Source: Trueperella pyogenes (GTDB taxonomy: Bacteria; Actinomycetota; Actinomycetes; Actinomycetales; Actinomycetaceae). From it: a DNA stretch of 64,000 nucleotides. Numbering within the stretch: the first letter of the stretch is position 1; each line of letters starts with the position of its first letter. The stretch covers positions 1,798,001 through 1,862,000 of the forward strand of contig NZ_UHHW01000002.1 of NCBI RefSeq assembly GCF_900460345.1, in the 5' to 3' direction. Positions 1 through 11,575 of the stretch are shown piece after piece. The position numbers were made by a program, and so were the translations under genes. The notes beneath the pieces were generated by a model. The model was not told where the DNA came from. It ran no database searches and was given only the letters and a program-made list of their open reading frames with translations.

Positions 1-521
1 GCCTAGTCGTCCAGAGCCTTGCCCGCTGGGACGTCCTCAACCCGCGCGTCATCCGCTGGCGCCTGTCTGGGCCACAGGGCGACCGCCAGATGCGCTCACT
101 GATCGACCTGCGCGAGGCCATTGAGCCCATGGCAGCCGAGCTCGCCGCCCAGTTTGCCCCGCGCGACCTCCGCGATGAACTCCTCAACCTCGCCGCCGAA
201 CTGACCCGACTTGGCTCCGTAGCCTCTTCTGCAGAATTCATGGACGCCGACGTCCGATTCCACACCCTCATCCTCGAAGCTTCAGGCAACGAAATGTTCG
301 TCTCCCTCGGCTCCACGATTGAAGCGATGCTCAAGTGGCGCGCCGAAAACATGCTCATGCCGCCGCGCCCCGAACCGCGCGCACTGCGCGACCACGAGGC
401 GATCGCCCGCGCCATCTACACGGGCGACGCCATCACCGCTCGCGAAGCCATGCGCGATATCGTCGTCGAGGTGCGCACGGCCTTCAACTCCCGCAAGCCT
501 AACGTCTTGCGCTTCGATTAG
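1..521 (+). CDS. FadR-subfamily GntR transcriptional regulator, C-terminal part
   Basis: The gene is open at the left edge; the reading frame runs from base 3 and stops with TAG at 519-521. What remains is the all-alpha FCD ligand-binding domain typical of the FadR branch of GntR regulators, recognisable from the stretch LIDLREAIEPMAAELAA and the metal-binding type acid and His residues around DVRFHTLI and DHEAIARAI. The winged-helix DNA-binding domain lies outside the window. It is followed by a gntP-type permease gene in the same direction, so it is probably the regulator of gluconate or sugar-acid uptake (inference). The palindrome at 689-711 is a candidate target. Confidence 0.85.
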   Translation, partial: LVVQSLARWDVLNPRVIRWRLSGPQGDRQMRSLIDLREAIEPMAAELAAQFAPRDLRDELLNLAAELTRLGSVASSAEFMDADVRFHTLILEASGNEMFVSLGSTIEAMLKWRAENMLMPPRPEPRALRDHEAIARAIYTGDAITAREAMRDIVVEVRTAFNSRKPNVLRFD

Positions 522-545
522 CACAGCTCAGGCTTCGATTAGCAC
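511..545. repeat. 14-bp direct repeat across the regulator stop codon
   Basis: The 14-mer GCTTCGATTAGCAC occurs at 511-524 and again at 532-545, 21 bases apart. The first copy contains the stop codon of the upstream regulator. It looks like a small local tandem duplication; no function is evident. Confidence 0.7.
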
Positions 546-688
546 GGCGCCCTCCCAGCGACGCGGATCTGACGATAAGCAGGATTTTCACAGGAAACAC
601 GCGGCCGGGCAGCGGTATTCGGTTCAGCTATGTTTGACATTCATTCCACCTTTGCAAAGAAATGGCTTCATTTCGCTCCCTATAAGTT

Positions 689-711
689 GTACGATAACGA
701 ATAATTCGTAC
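689..711. promoter_or_regulatory. candidate operator upstream of gntP
   Basis: A perfect palindrome ACGAAT-A-ATTCGT (697-709) is nested in outer arms GTACGA (689-694) and TCGTAC (706-711). It lies about 90 bases before the permease start and just after a TATAAG hexamer (681-686) that could be a -10 box. Location and symmetry fit a GntR/FadR operator, so autoregulation plus control of gntP is plausible. No other copy was noticed. Confidence 0.45.
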
Positions 712-801
712 TACCATAAGCGAATTGTTTTAGAAGCTCTAGGCAAAGATGCCTAAGCATCCATCTCAAAGTCGAGTGAACCCTCCACGGATAGGAACAT
801 C

Positions 802-2181
802 ATGGAAAACTGGGAACAGACGCTGTCAGCAGGTCCGCTCCTCGGCATCGCCGCCGCAGGTATCCTGCTCATCCTCGTGCTCATCATCAAACTTAAGCTG
901 CACGCTTTCGTCACGCTTGTCCTCGTATCGGTACTGACCGCAATCGCCGCGGGGATCCCCACAAGCGAGCTCTACAACGTCGTCATGGGTGGCTTCCGCA
1001 GCACCCTCGGCGACGTCGGTATCCTTGTTGGCCTCGGAGCCATGCTCGGCAAACTGATTGAGCATTCCGGTGGAGCACAGGCTCTCGCGGATGCGATGAT
1101 TGACAAGTTCGGAGAAAAACGCGCTCCCCTCGCACTCGGTGTCGCCTCTCTCCTGCTCGGCTTCCCGATGTTCTTCGACGCCGGCCTCGTCGTCATGCTC
1201 CCCATTGTTTTTGCGGTGGCTGCCCGCCTCGGCGGCCCGATCTTGCTCTACGCATTCCCCACAGCAGGTGCATTCTCGGTCATGCATGTCTTCGTGCCAC
1301 CCCATCCTGGGCCGGTGGCCGCCTCCACCTTCTTCGGCACCAACCTAGGTCTACTTGTCCTCATTGCACTCATCGTCGCTTTACCGACCTTCTATGTCAC
1401 CGGTTATCTGTGGGGCAAGTATGTGGGCAAGAAATACAACGTTACTGATGCAGTAGGCGCAATCTTTGGTCGCGACGGTCACGATGTGAAGAATCCGCCC
1501 AAAGCATCCACAATCATCATGATCCTGCTCCTGCCTATGCTCCTGATCTTCCTCAATACCGGCGTAGACTTTGCCGCTAAGGCCGGTGTGATTGCAGGCA
1601 CCGAAATCTGGGCGCAGGCTTTCACATTCGTGGGCAAGTCGGGCATCGCCCTTTTGATCTCCCTCCTCGTTGCCCTGCCCATTCTTGGAACAACACGCGG
1701 CCTCACCGGCACCGCACTTGAGAAGCTCATTGACTCTTCACTCGGCCCAATTGCTTCGGTAGTGTTCATCACCGGTGCAGGTGGCATGTACGGTGGCGTT
1801 TTGCGCGCTTCGGGCATTGGCAAGGCTATTGCCACCCAGATGGAGAGCATCGGCATCCCCGTCATACTTGCCGTCTACTTGGTGGCCGTCGTTTTGCGCG
1901 TGGCACAGGGATCAGCCACGGTCGCGCTCACCACTGCCGCAGGCCTCATGGCTCCCGCCGTCCTCGCCGGCAACTTCTCCGCCGTGCAAATCGCCGCCAT
2001 CACGATTGCGTGTGCGGCAGGATCGGTGTTCGCTTCCCACGTCAACGACTCCGGCTTCTGGCTGGTCGGCAGGCTCCTGGGCATGGACGTCAAGACCACT
2101 CTCAAGACCTGGACCGTCCAGCAAGCGCTCGAATCACTCATGGGCTTTGCACTCGCCCTCATCATCTTCGCTATCTTCTAG
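802..2181 (+). CDS. gntP: GntP-family gluconate:H+ symporter
   Basis: This 459-residue polytopic membrane protein has the usual GntP length and about 12 hydrophobic segments from start to end. Family hallmarks include GLGAMLGKLIEHSGGAQ near residue 75, the conserved FFDAGLVVMLPIVF stretch near residue 123, and the late segments AQGSATVALTTAAGL and NDSGFWLV. GntP permeases import gluconate or related sugar acids with protons. The gene follows a FadR-type regulator and precedes a dehydrogenase remnant, a context typical of gluconate/idonate-type catabolism; no gluconate kinase is in the window. A GGA upstream of ATG 802 is a modest ribosome-binding site. The precise substrate cannot be told from sequence alone. 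Confidence 0.9.
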   Translation: MENWEQTLSAGPLLGIAAAGILLILVLIIKLKLHAFVTLVLVSVLTAIAAGIPTSELYNVVMGGFRSTLGDVGILVGLGAMLGKLIEHSGGAQALADAMIDKFGEKRAPLALGVASLLLGFPMFFDAGLVVMLPIVFAVAARLGGPILLYAFPTAGAFSVMHVFVPPHPGPVAASTFFGTNLGLLVLIALIVALPTFYVTGYLWGKYVGKKYNVTDAVGAIFGRDGHDVKNPPKASTIIMILLLPMLLIFLNTGVDFAAKAGVIAGTEIWAQAFTFVGKSGIALLISLLVALPILGTTRGLTGTALEKLIDSSLGPIASVVFITGAGGMYGGVLRASGIGKAIATQMESIGIPVILAVYLVAVVLRVAQGSATVALTTAAGLMAPAVLAGNFSAVQIAAITIACAAGSVFASHVNDSGFWLVGRLLGMDVKTTLKTWTVQQALESLMGFALALIIFAIF

Positions 2182-2188
2182 GAGCACC

Positions 2189-2326
2189 ATGCGCGCAGTA
2201 AGAATTCACAGAAAAGATAACCTCAACGTCGAGGAAGTACCCGCTCCCGACGTCGGCAAAGCCGCACAAGCTCTCGCCGTCGTGCAGAAGTCAGCACTGC
2301 CGCGCAAGGCGCTTGTAGGGATGTAG
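2189..2326 (+). pseudogene. remnant of a zinc-type (MDR) alcohol/polyol dehydrogenase
   Basis: A 45-codon frame starts 8 bases after the gntP stop behind a GGAG box. Its first 22 residues (MRAVRIHRKDNLNVEEVPAP...) match the N-terminus of medium-chain dehydrogenases of the idonate/butanediol type. They then jump directly to an Ala/Lys-rich tail (ALAVVQKSALPRKALVGM) that could derive from the end of such a protein. The catalytic zinc region and Rossmann fold are missing. The simplest reading is an internal deletion of a former gntP-linked dehydrogenase gene. A functional 45-residue peptide is less likely. Confidence 0.6.
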
Positions 2327-2353
2327 AAGCTGGCGTCGATTACGTCGGCTTGC

Positions 2354-2391
2354 GAGGGGAGGCCGGATAGTCGGGATTCCCGCCTCCCCTC
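2354..2391 (+). terminator. hairpin terminator after gntP and the dehydrogenase remnant
   Basis: A perfect 10-bp stem pairs GAGGGGAGGC (2354-2363) with GCCTCCCCTC (2382-2391) around an 18-base loop. It lies 28 bases after the remnant stop codon. No clear T-run follows, so termination efficiency is uncertain. Confidence 0.65.
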
Positions 2392-2583
2392 TTGGCAAAA
2401 CTAGTCCACCGCGCTGGGGGAATGTGCCGGCCGAGAGCGCAAGCTCACGCGTTTACACGTGCGCATTGTCTAAGCAATGTTCGCGCTAAGGGCTAGGCGG
2501 TACGGTTACAGAACTAGACACGTAGAATGGACAAGACAGAACATATATGCATGAATAATCGCGAGAAAGTGGGCGAATATCGA

Positions 2584-3588
2584 ATGACGTCAAACAGGCC
2601 AACAATGGCTGATGTCGCAAAGATTGCCGACGTTTCTAAAGCAACTGTATCGCGAGTTCTTAAAGGTAATTACCCGGTGTCGGAGGAAACCCGTAAGACC
2701 GTTTTTGACGCCGTACAGAAGTTGAACTACATTCCTTCTCACCAGGCATCTGCGCTTGCCACAGGACGATCGAATATTATCGGGATTCTCATCACCGAGC
2801 GCTTCGATCTCTTCTTTGAAGATCCCACATTCAGAACCATTATCCGCGGCGTCCTTTCGGCTCTTTCATCCTCTCCTCTCGTTCCCGTGATGCTGCAAAT
2901 GACCAATTCTGAAGAGCAAAGAAAAGCAATCCACTTATTCGAAAATGGCATGATCGACGGGGTTATACACGTCTCTCCGTGGGGAGACACATCGTTGCTC
3001 GATAGCATGGCTCAACGTGGATTCCCAGTTGTTGTATGTGGCCAGCTAGCACCAAAGTACCAGGGTCGTAGGATTTCAGCTGTCTATACAGATGATCAGA
3101 TTGGTGCCAATCTGATCGCGAGCTATCTCAAGGAAAAAACAGTTTCTCGTCCCTGTACGATTCTCGGAGATAGCTCTCAGCCGGCATCTGCGGGACGCCT
3201 GTCCGGGTTCCGCGATCAGTTCCCCATTCTCGACTCTCGCAGCCGGGTTTTCCTCGGAGATTGGACCAGCGAGACCGGAAAGGCTGGAGTCAAGAGATTT
3301 TTGGCCGATGGTGTGGTATTCGATTCCCTACTTTGCGGATCTGACGCCATTGCACGGGGCGCGATTGAAGAGTTACACAAGCATGGTAGGACAGTTCCTG
3401 GAGATATTCTCGTGACAGGGTACGACGACGCCAAGATCGCCGCCAAAGATCCCGGCATCACAACGATTGCACAACCAATGACTGACCAAGGCATCGAGGC
3501 AGTTGCGGCTCTGACACGCCTCCTAGACGGCGGCGCTCAGGAGCTGATTGAACTGCCGGTCAAACTTGTGGTTCGGCAAAGTGCGTAA
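2584..3588 (+). CDS. LacI-family transcriptional repressor, next to ebgCA
   Basis: This is a 334-residue regulator with an N-terminal LacI helix-turn-helix (TMADVAKIADVSKATVSRVL) followed by a periplasmic-binding-protein-like sensor domain; the end motif GYDDAKIAAKDPGITTIAQP is typical. The frame extends upstream to ATG 2527, but LacI proteins normally begin just before the TxxDVA motif, so ATG 2584 is preferred. The gene converges on ebgC with only 15 bases between stop codons, so it most likely controls the beta-galactosidase pair. The palindromes at 7108-7115 and 7430-7437 (AACCGGTT with a central CG) fit a LacI-type operator. Confidence 0.88.
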   Translation: MTSNRPTMADVAKIADVSKATVSRVLKGNYPVSEETRKTVFDAVQKLNYIPSHQASALATGRSNIIGILITERFDLFFEDPTFRTIIRGVLSALSSSPLVPVMLQMTNSEEQRKAIHLFENGMIDGVIHVSPWGDTSLLDSMAQRGFPVVVCGQLAPKYQGRRISAVYTDDQIGANLIASYLKEKTVSRPCTILGDSSQPASAGRLSGFRDQFPILDSRSRVFLGDWTSETGKAGVKRFLADGVVFDSLLCGSDAIARGAIEELHKHGRTVPGDILVTGYDDAKIAAKDPGITTIAQPMTDQGIEAVAALTRLLDGGAQELIELPVKLVVRQSA

Positions 3589-3603
3589 GAGGTTCCAGCA
3601 AGT

Positions 3604-4053
3604 TTACTTGTTTGGGAAGCCTCTTCCCTCGACAGTCACGTGGAGGCTAACGACGTCGCCATCTCCCCCAAGAACACGATAAGCTTCATCAATTTCAACA
3701 ATCCCAATCGCCCCTGCGTCTAATCTTGTGCGTTGGCCACAGCCTTTGAACAATTCGGTATCCGAAAGGTCCGAGTAGGCTCGCGTCCTTTCTAGTCCCG
3801 CTTTCTTGGAGATGCCAATGTAGAGGGCGCCGCTGACGACGTAGATAACCGCGTGATACCGTCTCCTGCCAACGAAGCTCTCCGTGACCAGTTCGGAAGC
3901 AGGTGTAATCCGATAGGTCAAGCTGTCACCAACTGAATAACTTGCTCCTCTCCTGATTGAGCCGCAGTTATTGATTGCCTCCAATGTTCGAAGCCACCGA
4001 CGTTCACCACCGAATTGGTTCGAGAACTGATCGAGAGTCGAAAACACCAACAC
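3604..4053 (-). CDS. ebgC: EbgC-like beta subunit of evolved beta-galactosidase (YhcH/YjgK/YiaL fold)
   Basis: The 149-residue product has the same length as E. coli EbgC and shares its landmarks: SVGDSLTYRI, GRRRYHAVIYVVSGALYIGI, a KGCGQ segment and the C-terminal EIDEAYRVL followed by a VTVEGRGFPNK end. EbgC is a small cupin-like protein that binds the large EbgA chain and is needed for full activity in E. coli. The gene starts 18 bases after the ebgA stop and is evidently co-transcribed with it. The start used is GTG 4053, which has GAGGTGAG upstream; GTG 4047 is an alternative. Confidence 0.9.
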   Translation of the reverse strand: MLVFSTLDQFSNQFGGERRWLRTLEAINNCGSIRRGASYSVGDSLTYRITPASELVTESFVGRRRYHAVIYVVSGALYIGISKKAGLERTRAYSDLSDTELFKGCGQRTRLDAGAIGIVEIDEAYRVLGGDGDVVSLHVTVEGRGFPNK

Positions 4054-4071
4054 GACTTTCTCACCTCGTCT

Positions 4072-7463
<3,392 letters not shown>

Positions 7464-8348
7464 ATGCGCCAAAGCGTGCAACCGAGATTATCTTCGATGC
7501 TACCGATGATTTCGCTCATCGGCGTCACCGCTGTGTGGGGCTCAACCTTCTTCATGATCAAGGGTTTACTCAATGAGATCTCTGCGCTCGATTTCCTTTC
7601 GGTACGTTTCATTCTAGCCAGTGTGGTCTCCGCGGTTGTTATGTTTCCAAGGCTCAGGGGTGCGAAGCGCCAGACGTGGATACACGGTTTAACACTCGGC
7701 CTCATCTACGCAATGGCACAGATCTTTCAAACCATCGGCTTGCAGTACACCGATGCCTCTGTCTCTGGCTTTATTACGGGCATGTACGTTGTCTTGACCC
7801 CTATCGCCCTCTTGATCCTATTTAAAGCACGAATATCGCCCAGAGCGTGGGGGACGGTCATCCTAGCTACCATCGGCATTGCGGTACTGAGCCTCACCGG
7901 GCTAACAGTCGGCGCTGGTGAGTTCATCACCTTGATAGGCTCCGCCTTCTATGCTGTTCACATCGCTTTCCTAGGCCAGTGGGCCAAAGACGACGATCCG
8001 TTGACTCTTGGGGTCATTCAGATATTTGGAATCGCGATTTTCTGCACCTTGGGAGCCCTCCCCGGCGGTATCAGTTTGCCACAAAGTGGAGGCTCTTGGT
8101 TCGCGCTTGCCTTCATGTCTCTCATTGCCGGTTTAGGTGCGCTTTTAACCCAAACCTGGGCACAGTCAAAGATCTCTGCAACCAGCGCGGCAATCATCAT
8201 GACTACCGAGCCCGTATTTGCTTCCCTCTTCGCGATTTTGTGTGGAGGGGAGAGCTTGACACCTCGACTCGTAATCGGGGGTGGCCTGATTGTCTCAGCA
8301 ATGTTACTGGCAGAACTATCACACAGCACAAAGTCGGATTCTCATTAA
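7464..8348 (+). CDS. DMT-superfamily (EamA) transporter
   Basis: A 294-residue integral membrane protein with about ten hydrophobic segments arranged as two EamA repeats. The first begins at MISLIGVTAVWGSTFFMIKG (residues about 13-32) and the second near residue 150. The N-terminal AVWGSTF motif is characteristic of the drug/metabolite transporter family. ATG 7464 has AGGAG five bases upstream. Substrates of such exporters or permeases vary from amino acids to nucleosides, and nothing here fixes one. It is divergent from ebgA and shares the AACCGGTT element, so it may be co-regulated with beta-galactoside use. Confidence 0.88.
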   Translation: MRQSVQPRLSSMLPMISLIGVTAVWGSTFFMIKGLLNEISALDFLSVRFILASVVSAVVMFPRLRGAKRQTWIHGLTLGLIYAMAQIFQTIGLQYTDASVSGFITGMYVVLTPIALLILFKARISPRAWGTVILATIGIAVLSLTGLTVGAGEFITLIGSAFYAVHIAFLGQWAKDDDPLTLGVIQIFGIAIFCTLGALPGGISLPQSGGSWFALAFMSLIAGLGALLTQTWAQSKISATSAAIIMTTEPVFASLFAILCGGESLTPRLVIGGGLIVSAMLLAELSHSTKSDSH

Positions 8349-8409
8349 AGAAGCCACACTGCATACCTGTTTACAAATTCCCAACAGCGATATTTCTCAA
8401 GGAGGAGAA

Positions 8410-9714
8410 ATGAAAAATAGGAATCTCAGAAAAGTATTGGCGTTTTCCTTAGGTGCGGCACTCACCGCAGGAATGCTCTCAGCCTGCAGCGGCAGCTCAA
8501 ACGGATCTGACGGGAAAGGGACTGTCACATGGTCGACGTGGGGAACTCCTGATGAGCTAAAGGTATTCGAACAGTTCAATGCAGAGTTCGAAAAACGACA
8601 CCCTAATATCAAGATCAACTTCCAGCCCGTAGCGTCCTACAGCGATTACCACTCGAAATTGAATACACAGCTCACGTCCGGAACAGCGCCTGATGTTTTC
8701 TATGTGGGGGATGATCAGATCGCAAACCTGGTCGCAAAAGGTGCGCTAGAACCGATTGATTCCTACATTGAGGGCACAGATTCGCCAATCTCGCTCGCTG
8801 ATTTCTCTGAATCTATCTATCAGGTCGCCCAGCTTCGTGGCCAGACGTATGGTTTACCTAACGACGTCAACGCTGATGCGTTCTGGTACGACAAGCAGGC
8901 TCTAGCCACGGCAGGGATCACGGATGATCCGGCTGAGCTTGCCGCTAACGACTCGTGGACCACTGAGAGGTTCTTCAAAATGGCTGACGCGCTGCAGAGC
9001 GCGAACATGACTGGTGCAGCCTTTTGGAACTACTGGTCCACGACAGACTCGATTATTGTCTCGCAAGGAGGAAAAGTCTACGACGAGACCGGGCAGTACG
9101 CCGCGAATACTGACAGCACCTCTGTAAAAGCACTTGAGCAATGGGCACAAAGGTTTGCCGATGGCCAGTTTGCTGTAGCAGATACTATGCCTGCTGGACA
9201 GGACCCGGACACCCTCTTTGCTCAGCACAAGCTCGGTTTCCTCGTTCAGGGGCGTTACACGATTGCCTCGATCGAGGGAGCAGGAAATTCGACTGAAGAT
9301 TACGACGTCGTCCGCTGGCCGACCCCAGACGGTAAAGCTGCACCGTCGGGCGTCGCTTCGTCATTCCTTGCAATCAACAAAAATGCCGCAGATAAGGACG
9401 CAGCTTTCATTTTCTTCTCCGAATTTCTGTCGAAAGATGGGCAGACCCTACGTCTTTCCAACAATGGAAACGCTCTTCCGTCTATCGCCGGAATTGACGA
9501 GATCGTAACTTCGACAAACAAACCGGCCCATGTAGGATCGCTGATCGATATGCGAGATATGGGATTCTCGAACTTCCGGATCGAAGCGGCAGTTCCGGGT
9601 TTGTCACAACAGATTTCGAACGATTACATGCTCCCGCTCTATCAGGGTAAAGGCTCTGCACAGGAGACTTTAGATGGGATTGCTAAGCTGGTCGCCCAAG
9701 AAACATCGAAGTGA
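8410..9714 (+). CDS. sugar ABC transporter substrate-binding lipoprotein (CUT1), importer A
   Basis: This 434-residue binding protein begins with a lipoprotein signal (MKNRNLRKVLAFSLGAALTA... ending in the lipobox LSAC, Cys about 22). The mature part has the features of family-1 solute-binding proteins: VTWSTWGTPDELKVFEQFNAEFEKRHPNIKI, GTAPDVFYVGDD and KLGFLVQGRYTIAS. It would capture an oligosaccharide outside the cell for the two permeases that follow. The frame extends upstream, but ATG 8410 with AAGGAGGAG is clearly the start. It is the first gene of a four-gene unit ending in a glycosidase. Confidence 0.92.
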   Translation: MKNRNLRKVLAFSLGAALTAGMLSACSGSSNGSDGKGTVTWSTWGTPDELKVFEQFNAEFEKRHPNIKINFQPVASYSDYHSKLNTQLTSGTAPDVFYVGDDQIANLVAKGALEPIDSYIEGTDSPISLADFSESIYQVAQLRGQTYGLPNDVNADAFWYDKQALATAGITDDPAELAANDSWTTERFFKMADALQSANMTGAAFWNYWSTTDSIIVSQGGKVYDETGQYAANTDSTSVKALEQWAQRFADGQFAVADTMPAGQDPDTLFAQHKLGFLVQGRYTIASIEGAGNSTEDYDVVRWPTPDGKAAPSGVASSFLAINKNAADKDAAFIFFSEFLSKDGQTLRLSNNGNALPSIAGIDEIVTSTNKPAHVGSLIDMRDMGFSNFRIEAAVPGLSQQISNDYMLPLYQGKGSAQETLDGIAKLVAQETSK

Positions 9715-9720
9715 TTCCAC

Positions 9721-10674
9721 ATGTCTGTCGTTACCCAGAAGGAAGAACTCGGGGCAGATCCAGCACAACCCAGAGAGTTCATCTTAAATCCCGACCCCCG
9801 ATGGAGGAAACGTGATAGCGCCTGGGCTGCGTTCTTTCTAGCACCACAGGCAATCGGAATCTTCCTCTTTACCGTCCTACCATTCGGTTTTGCCTTCATC
9901 TTGGCGTTCACTGATTGGAACGGTTTCGGGTCGCTGAATTTCATCGGTTTCGAAAATTTCAAGAATCAGATCTCCGATCCCCTCTTCCTCAGAGCCGTGT
10001 TAAATACGCTGGCCATCGCTGCTCTCACGGTACCCATTGGTCTTTTCCTCGCAATTGTCGTAGCAGTGTTAATCAATAGGTTGAAGCACAAGACCATCTA
10101 CATGATCTTGTTCTTCGCTCCTGTTGTCACGTCCTCAGTGGCAATTGCCCTCATCTGGCAGCAATTACTGCGTCAAGATGGATTGATCTCCGCTGCAATC
10201 TCTTCGCTCTTCAGAGTGGCGCCTGCGGACTGGTTGGGGAACCCGAAACTCACATTGCTCGCAGTGTGCGCTGTAACAATCTGGTCTTCGCTCGGGCTCA
10301 ACGTGGTAATTTTTCAAGCTGGATTGCAAAATGTGAACCCCTCTGTTCTTGAGGCTGCCTCAATTGACGGAGCAAGCGACTTCAAGATCTTTCGCTCGAT
10401 TACTCTTCCGATCCTGTCACCGACTATTTTCTTTCAGTCCGTCATTGCTTTCATCTCTTCCCTGCAGACGTTCGATATTGTCTTCGTGCTCGTCAAGAAC
10501 GCGGGACCAGAGAATGCAACGAGGACGATCGTTTATCACATCTACGATCTCGGAATTCAGAAAGGTCAGTTCGGCGTCTCCTCGGCAGCAGCAATCTTCT
10601 TGATGTTGCTCGCTGTGATCATTACCGTCGTCCAGTTCGGATTCGAGAAGAAGTGGGTGCACTATGAACACTAA
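9721..10674 (+). CDS. sugar ABC permease, MalF/UgpA type, importer A
   Basis: A 317-residue membrane protein with a hydrophilic N-terminus and six predicted membrane segments. The cytoplasmic EAA loop that contacts the ATPase is visible as EAASIDGASDFKIFRSI near residue 217. It starts 6 bases after the binding-protein stop, and its end overlaps the next permease by 11 bases, so translation is coupled. No ATP-binding subunit is encoded in the operon. Confidence 0.92.
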   Translation: MSVVTQKEELGADPAQPREFILNPDPRWRKRDSAWAAFFLAPQAIGIFLFTVLPFGFAFILAFTDWNGFGSLNFIGFENFKNQISDPLFLRAVLNTLAIAALTVPIGLFLAIVVAVLINRLKHKTIYMILFFAPVVTSSVAIALIWQQLLRQDGLISAAISSLFRVAPADWLGNPKLTLLAVCAVTIWSSLGLNVVIFQAGLQNVNPSVLEAASIDGASDFKIFRSITLPILSPTIFFQSVIAFISSLQTFDIVFVLVKNAGPENATRTIVYHIYDLGIQKGQFGVSSAAAIFLMLLAVIITVVQFGFEKKWVHYEH

Positions 10675-11575
10675 AGTTGAAGCTCAGCCTGCCTCGGATA
10701 CTCCGGTCGAGAATAAGACACATGCGGCATCGAGCTCTGTGAGACTGTGGTTGCGCCGTCATCACCTACTCACCAATGCTGTGTTGATTCTGGCCTCGGT
10801 CACAATGTTCGGGCCTTTCGTATGGATGGCACTGACAGGGTTTAAGACATTGCCGCAGATCTTAAAAGATCCGTTGTCTTTCATCCCCGATCCCGTAACG
10901 CTTTCAAACTTCACAGACGCATGGTCCCAAGCCCCTTTTGGGCGTGCCTACCTCAATTCCGTCTACATTGCTGTCCTAATCGTCATCGGAGCGGTTATAA
11001 CGAGTTCAATGGCGGGATATGCGTTTGCACGAATTCCGTTCAAAGGTTCAAAGGCAATTTTCTCGATTGTGCTCGTTGCTCAAATGATTCCAAAGCAAGT
11101 CACACTCGTCCCATTCTACCTGCTGATGGCAAAGCTCGGATGGGTGGACTCTCACCTTGCCCTCATTATCCCAGGTATTCTCGTAAACCCGTTCGGCATC
11201 TTTTTGGCGCGACAATTCGTCTTATCGATTCCGAAAGAGTTGGAGGAAGCAGCAACTATCGACGGAGCTTCCCGTGTCAGGATTTTCTTGCAAGTCATCA
11301 TGCCCATGATCCGTCCAGGACTTGGCGCCCTGGCTATTATCGTCGCGCTAGATACCTGGAATAACTTCCTGATGCCATTGATCTTGCTCAACAGTCCCGA
11401 CTTATTTACCGTCCCATTGCTCCTGGCACAGTTCCAAGGACAATTTGGCGGTATCAATACAGGTCTGATCATGGCAGCCACCGCTGTATCGACGATCCCG
11501 ATGTTGATCGTTTTTGTCATAGGTCAGAAGCAGATCGTGTCGAGTCTGGCAACCGCAGGTCTCGGTGGCCGCTGA
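10664..11575 (+). CDS. sugar ABC permease, MalG/UgpE type, importer A
   Basis: A 303-residue inner-membrane permease with six hydrophobic segments and the EAA loop EEAATIDGASRVRIFLQV near residue 190. The sequence VWMALTGFKT after the first segment is typical of the MalG branch. It pairs with the preceding MalF-type subunit to form the channel. The gene overlaps both neighbours, which indicates tight co-expression with the glycosidase that follows. Confidence 0.92.
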   Translation: MNTKVEAQPASDTPVENKTHAASSSVRLWLRRHHLLTNAVLILASVTMFGPFVWMALTGFKTLPQILKDPLSFIPDPVTLSNFTDAWSQAPFGRAYLNSVYIAVLIVIGAVITSSMAGYAFARIPFKGSKAIFSIVLVAQMIPKQVTLVPFYLLMAKLGWVDSHLALIIPGILVNPFGIFLARQFVLSIPKELEEAATIDGASRVRIFLQVIMPMIRPGLGALAIIVALDTWNNFLMPLILLNSPDLFTVPLLLAQFQGQFGGINTGLIMAATAVSTIPMLIVFVIGQKQIVSSLATAGLGGR

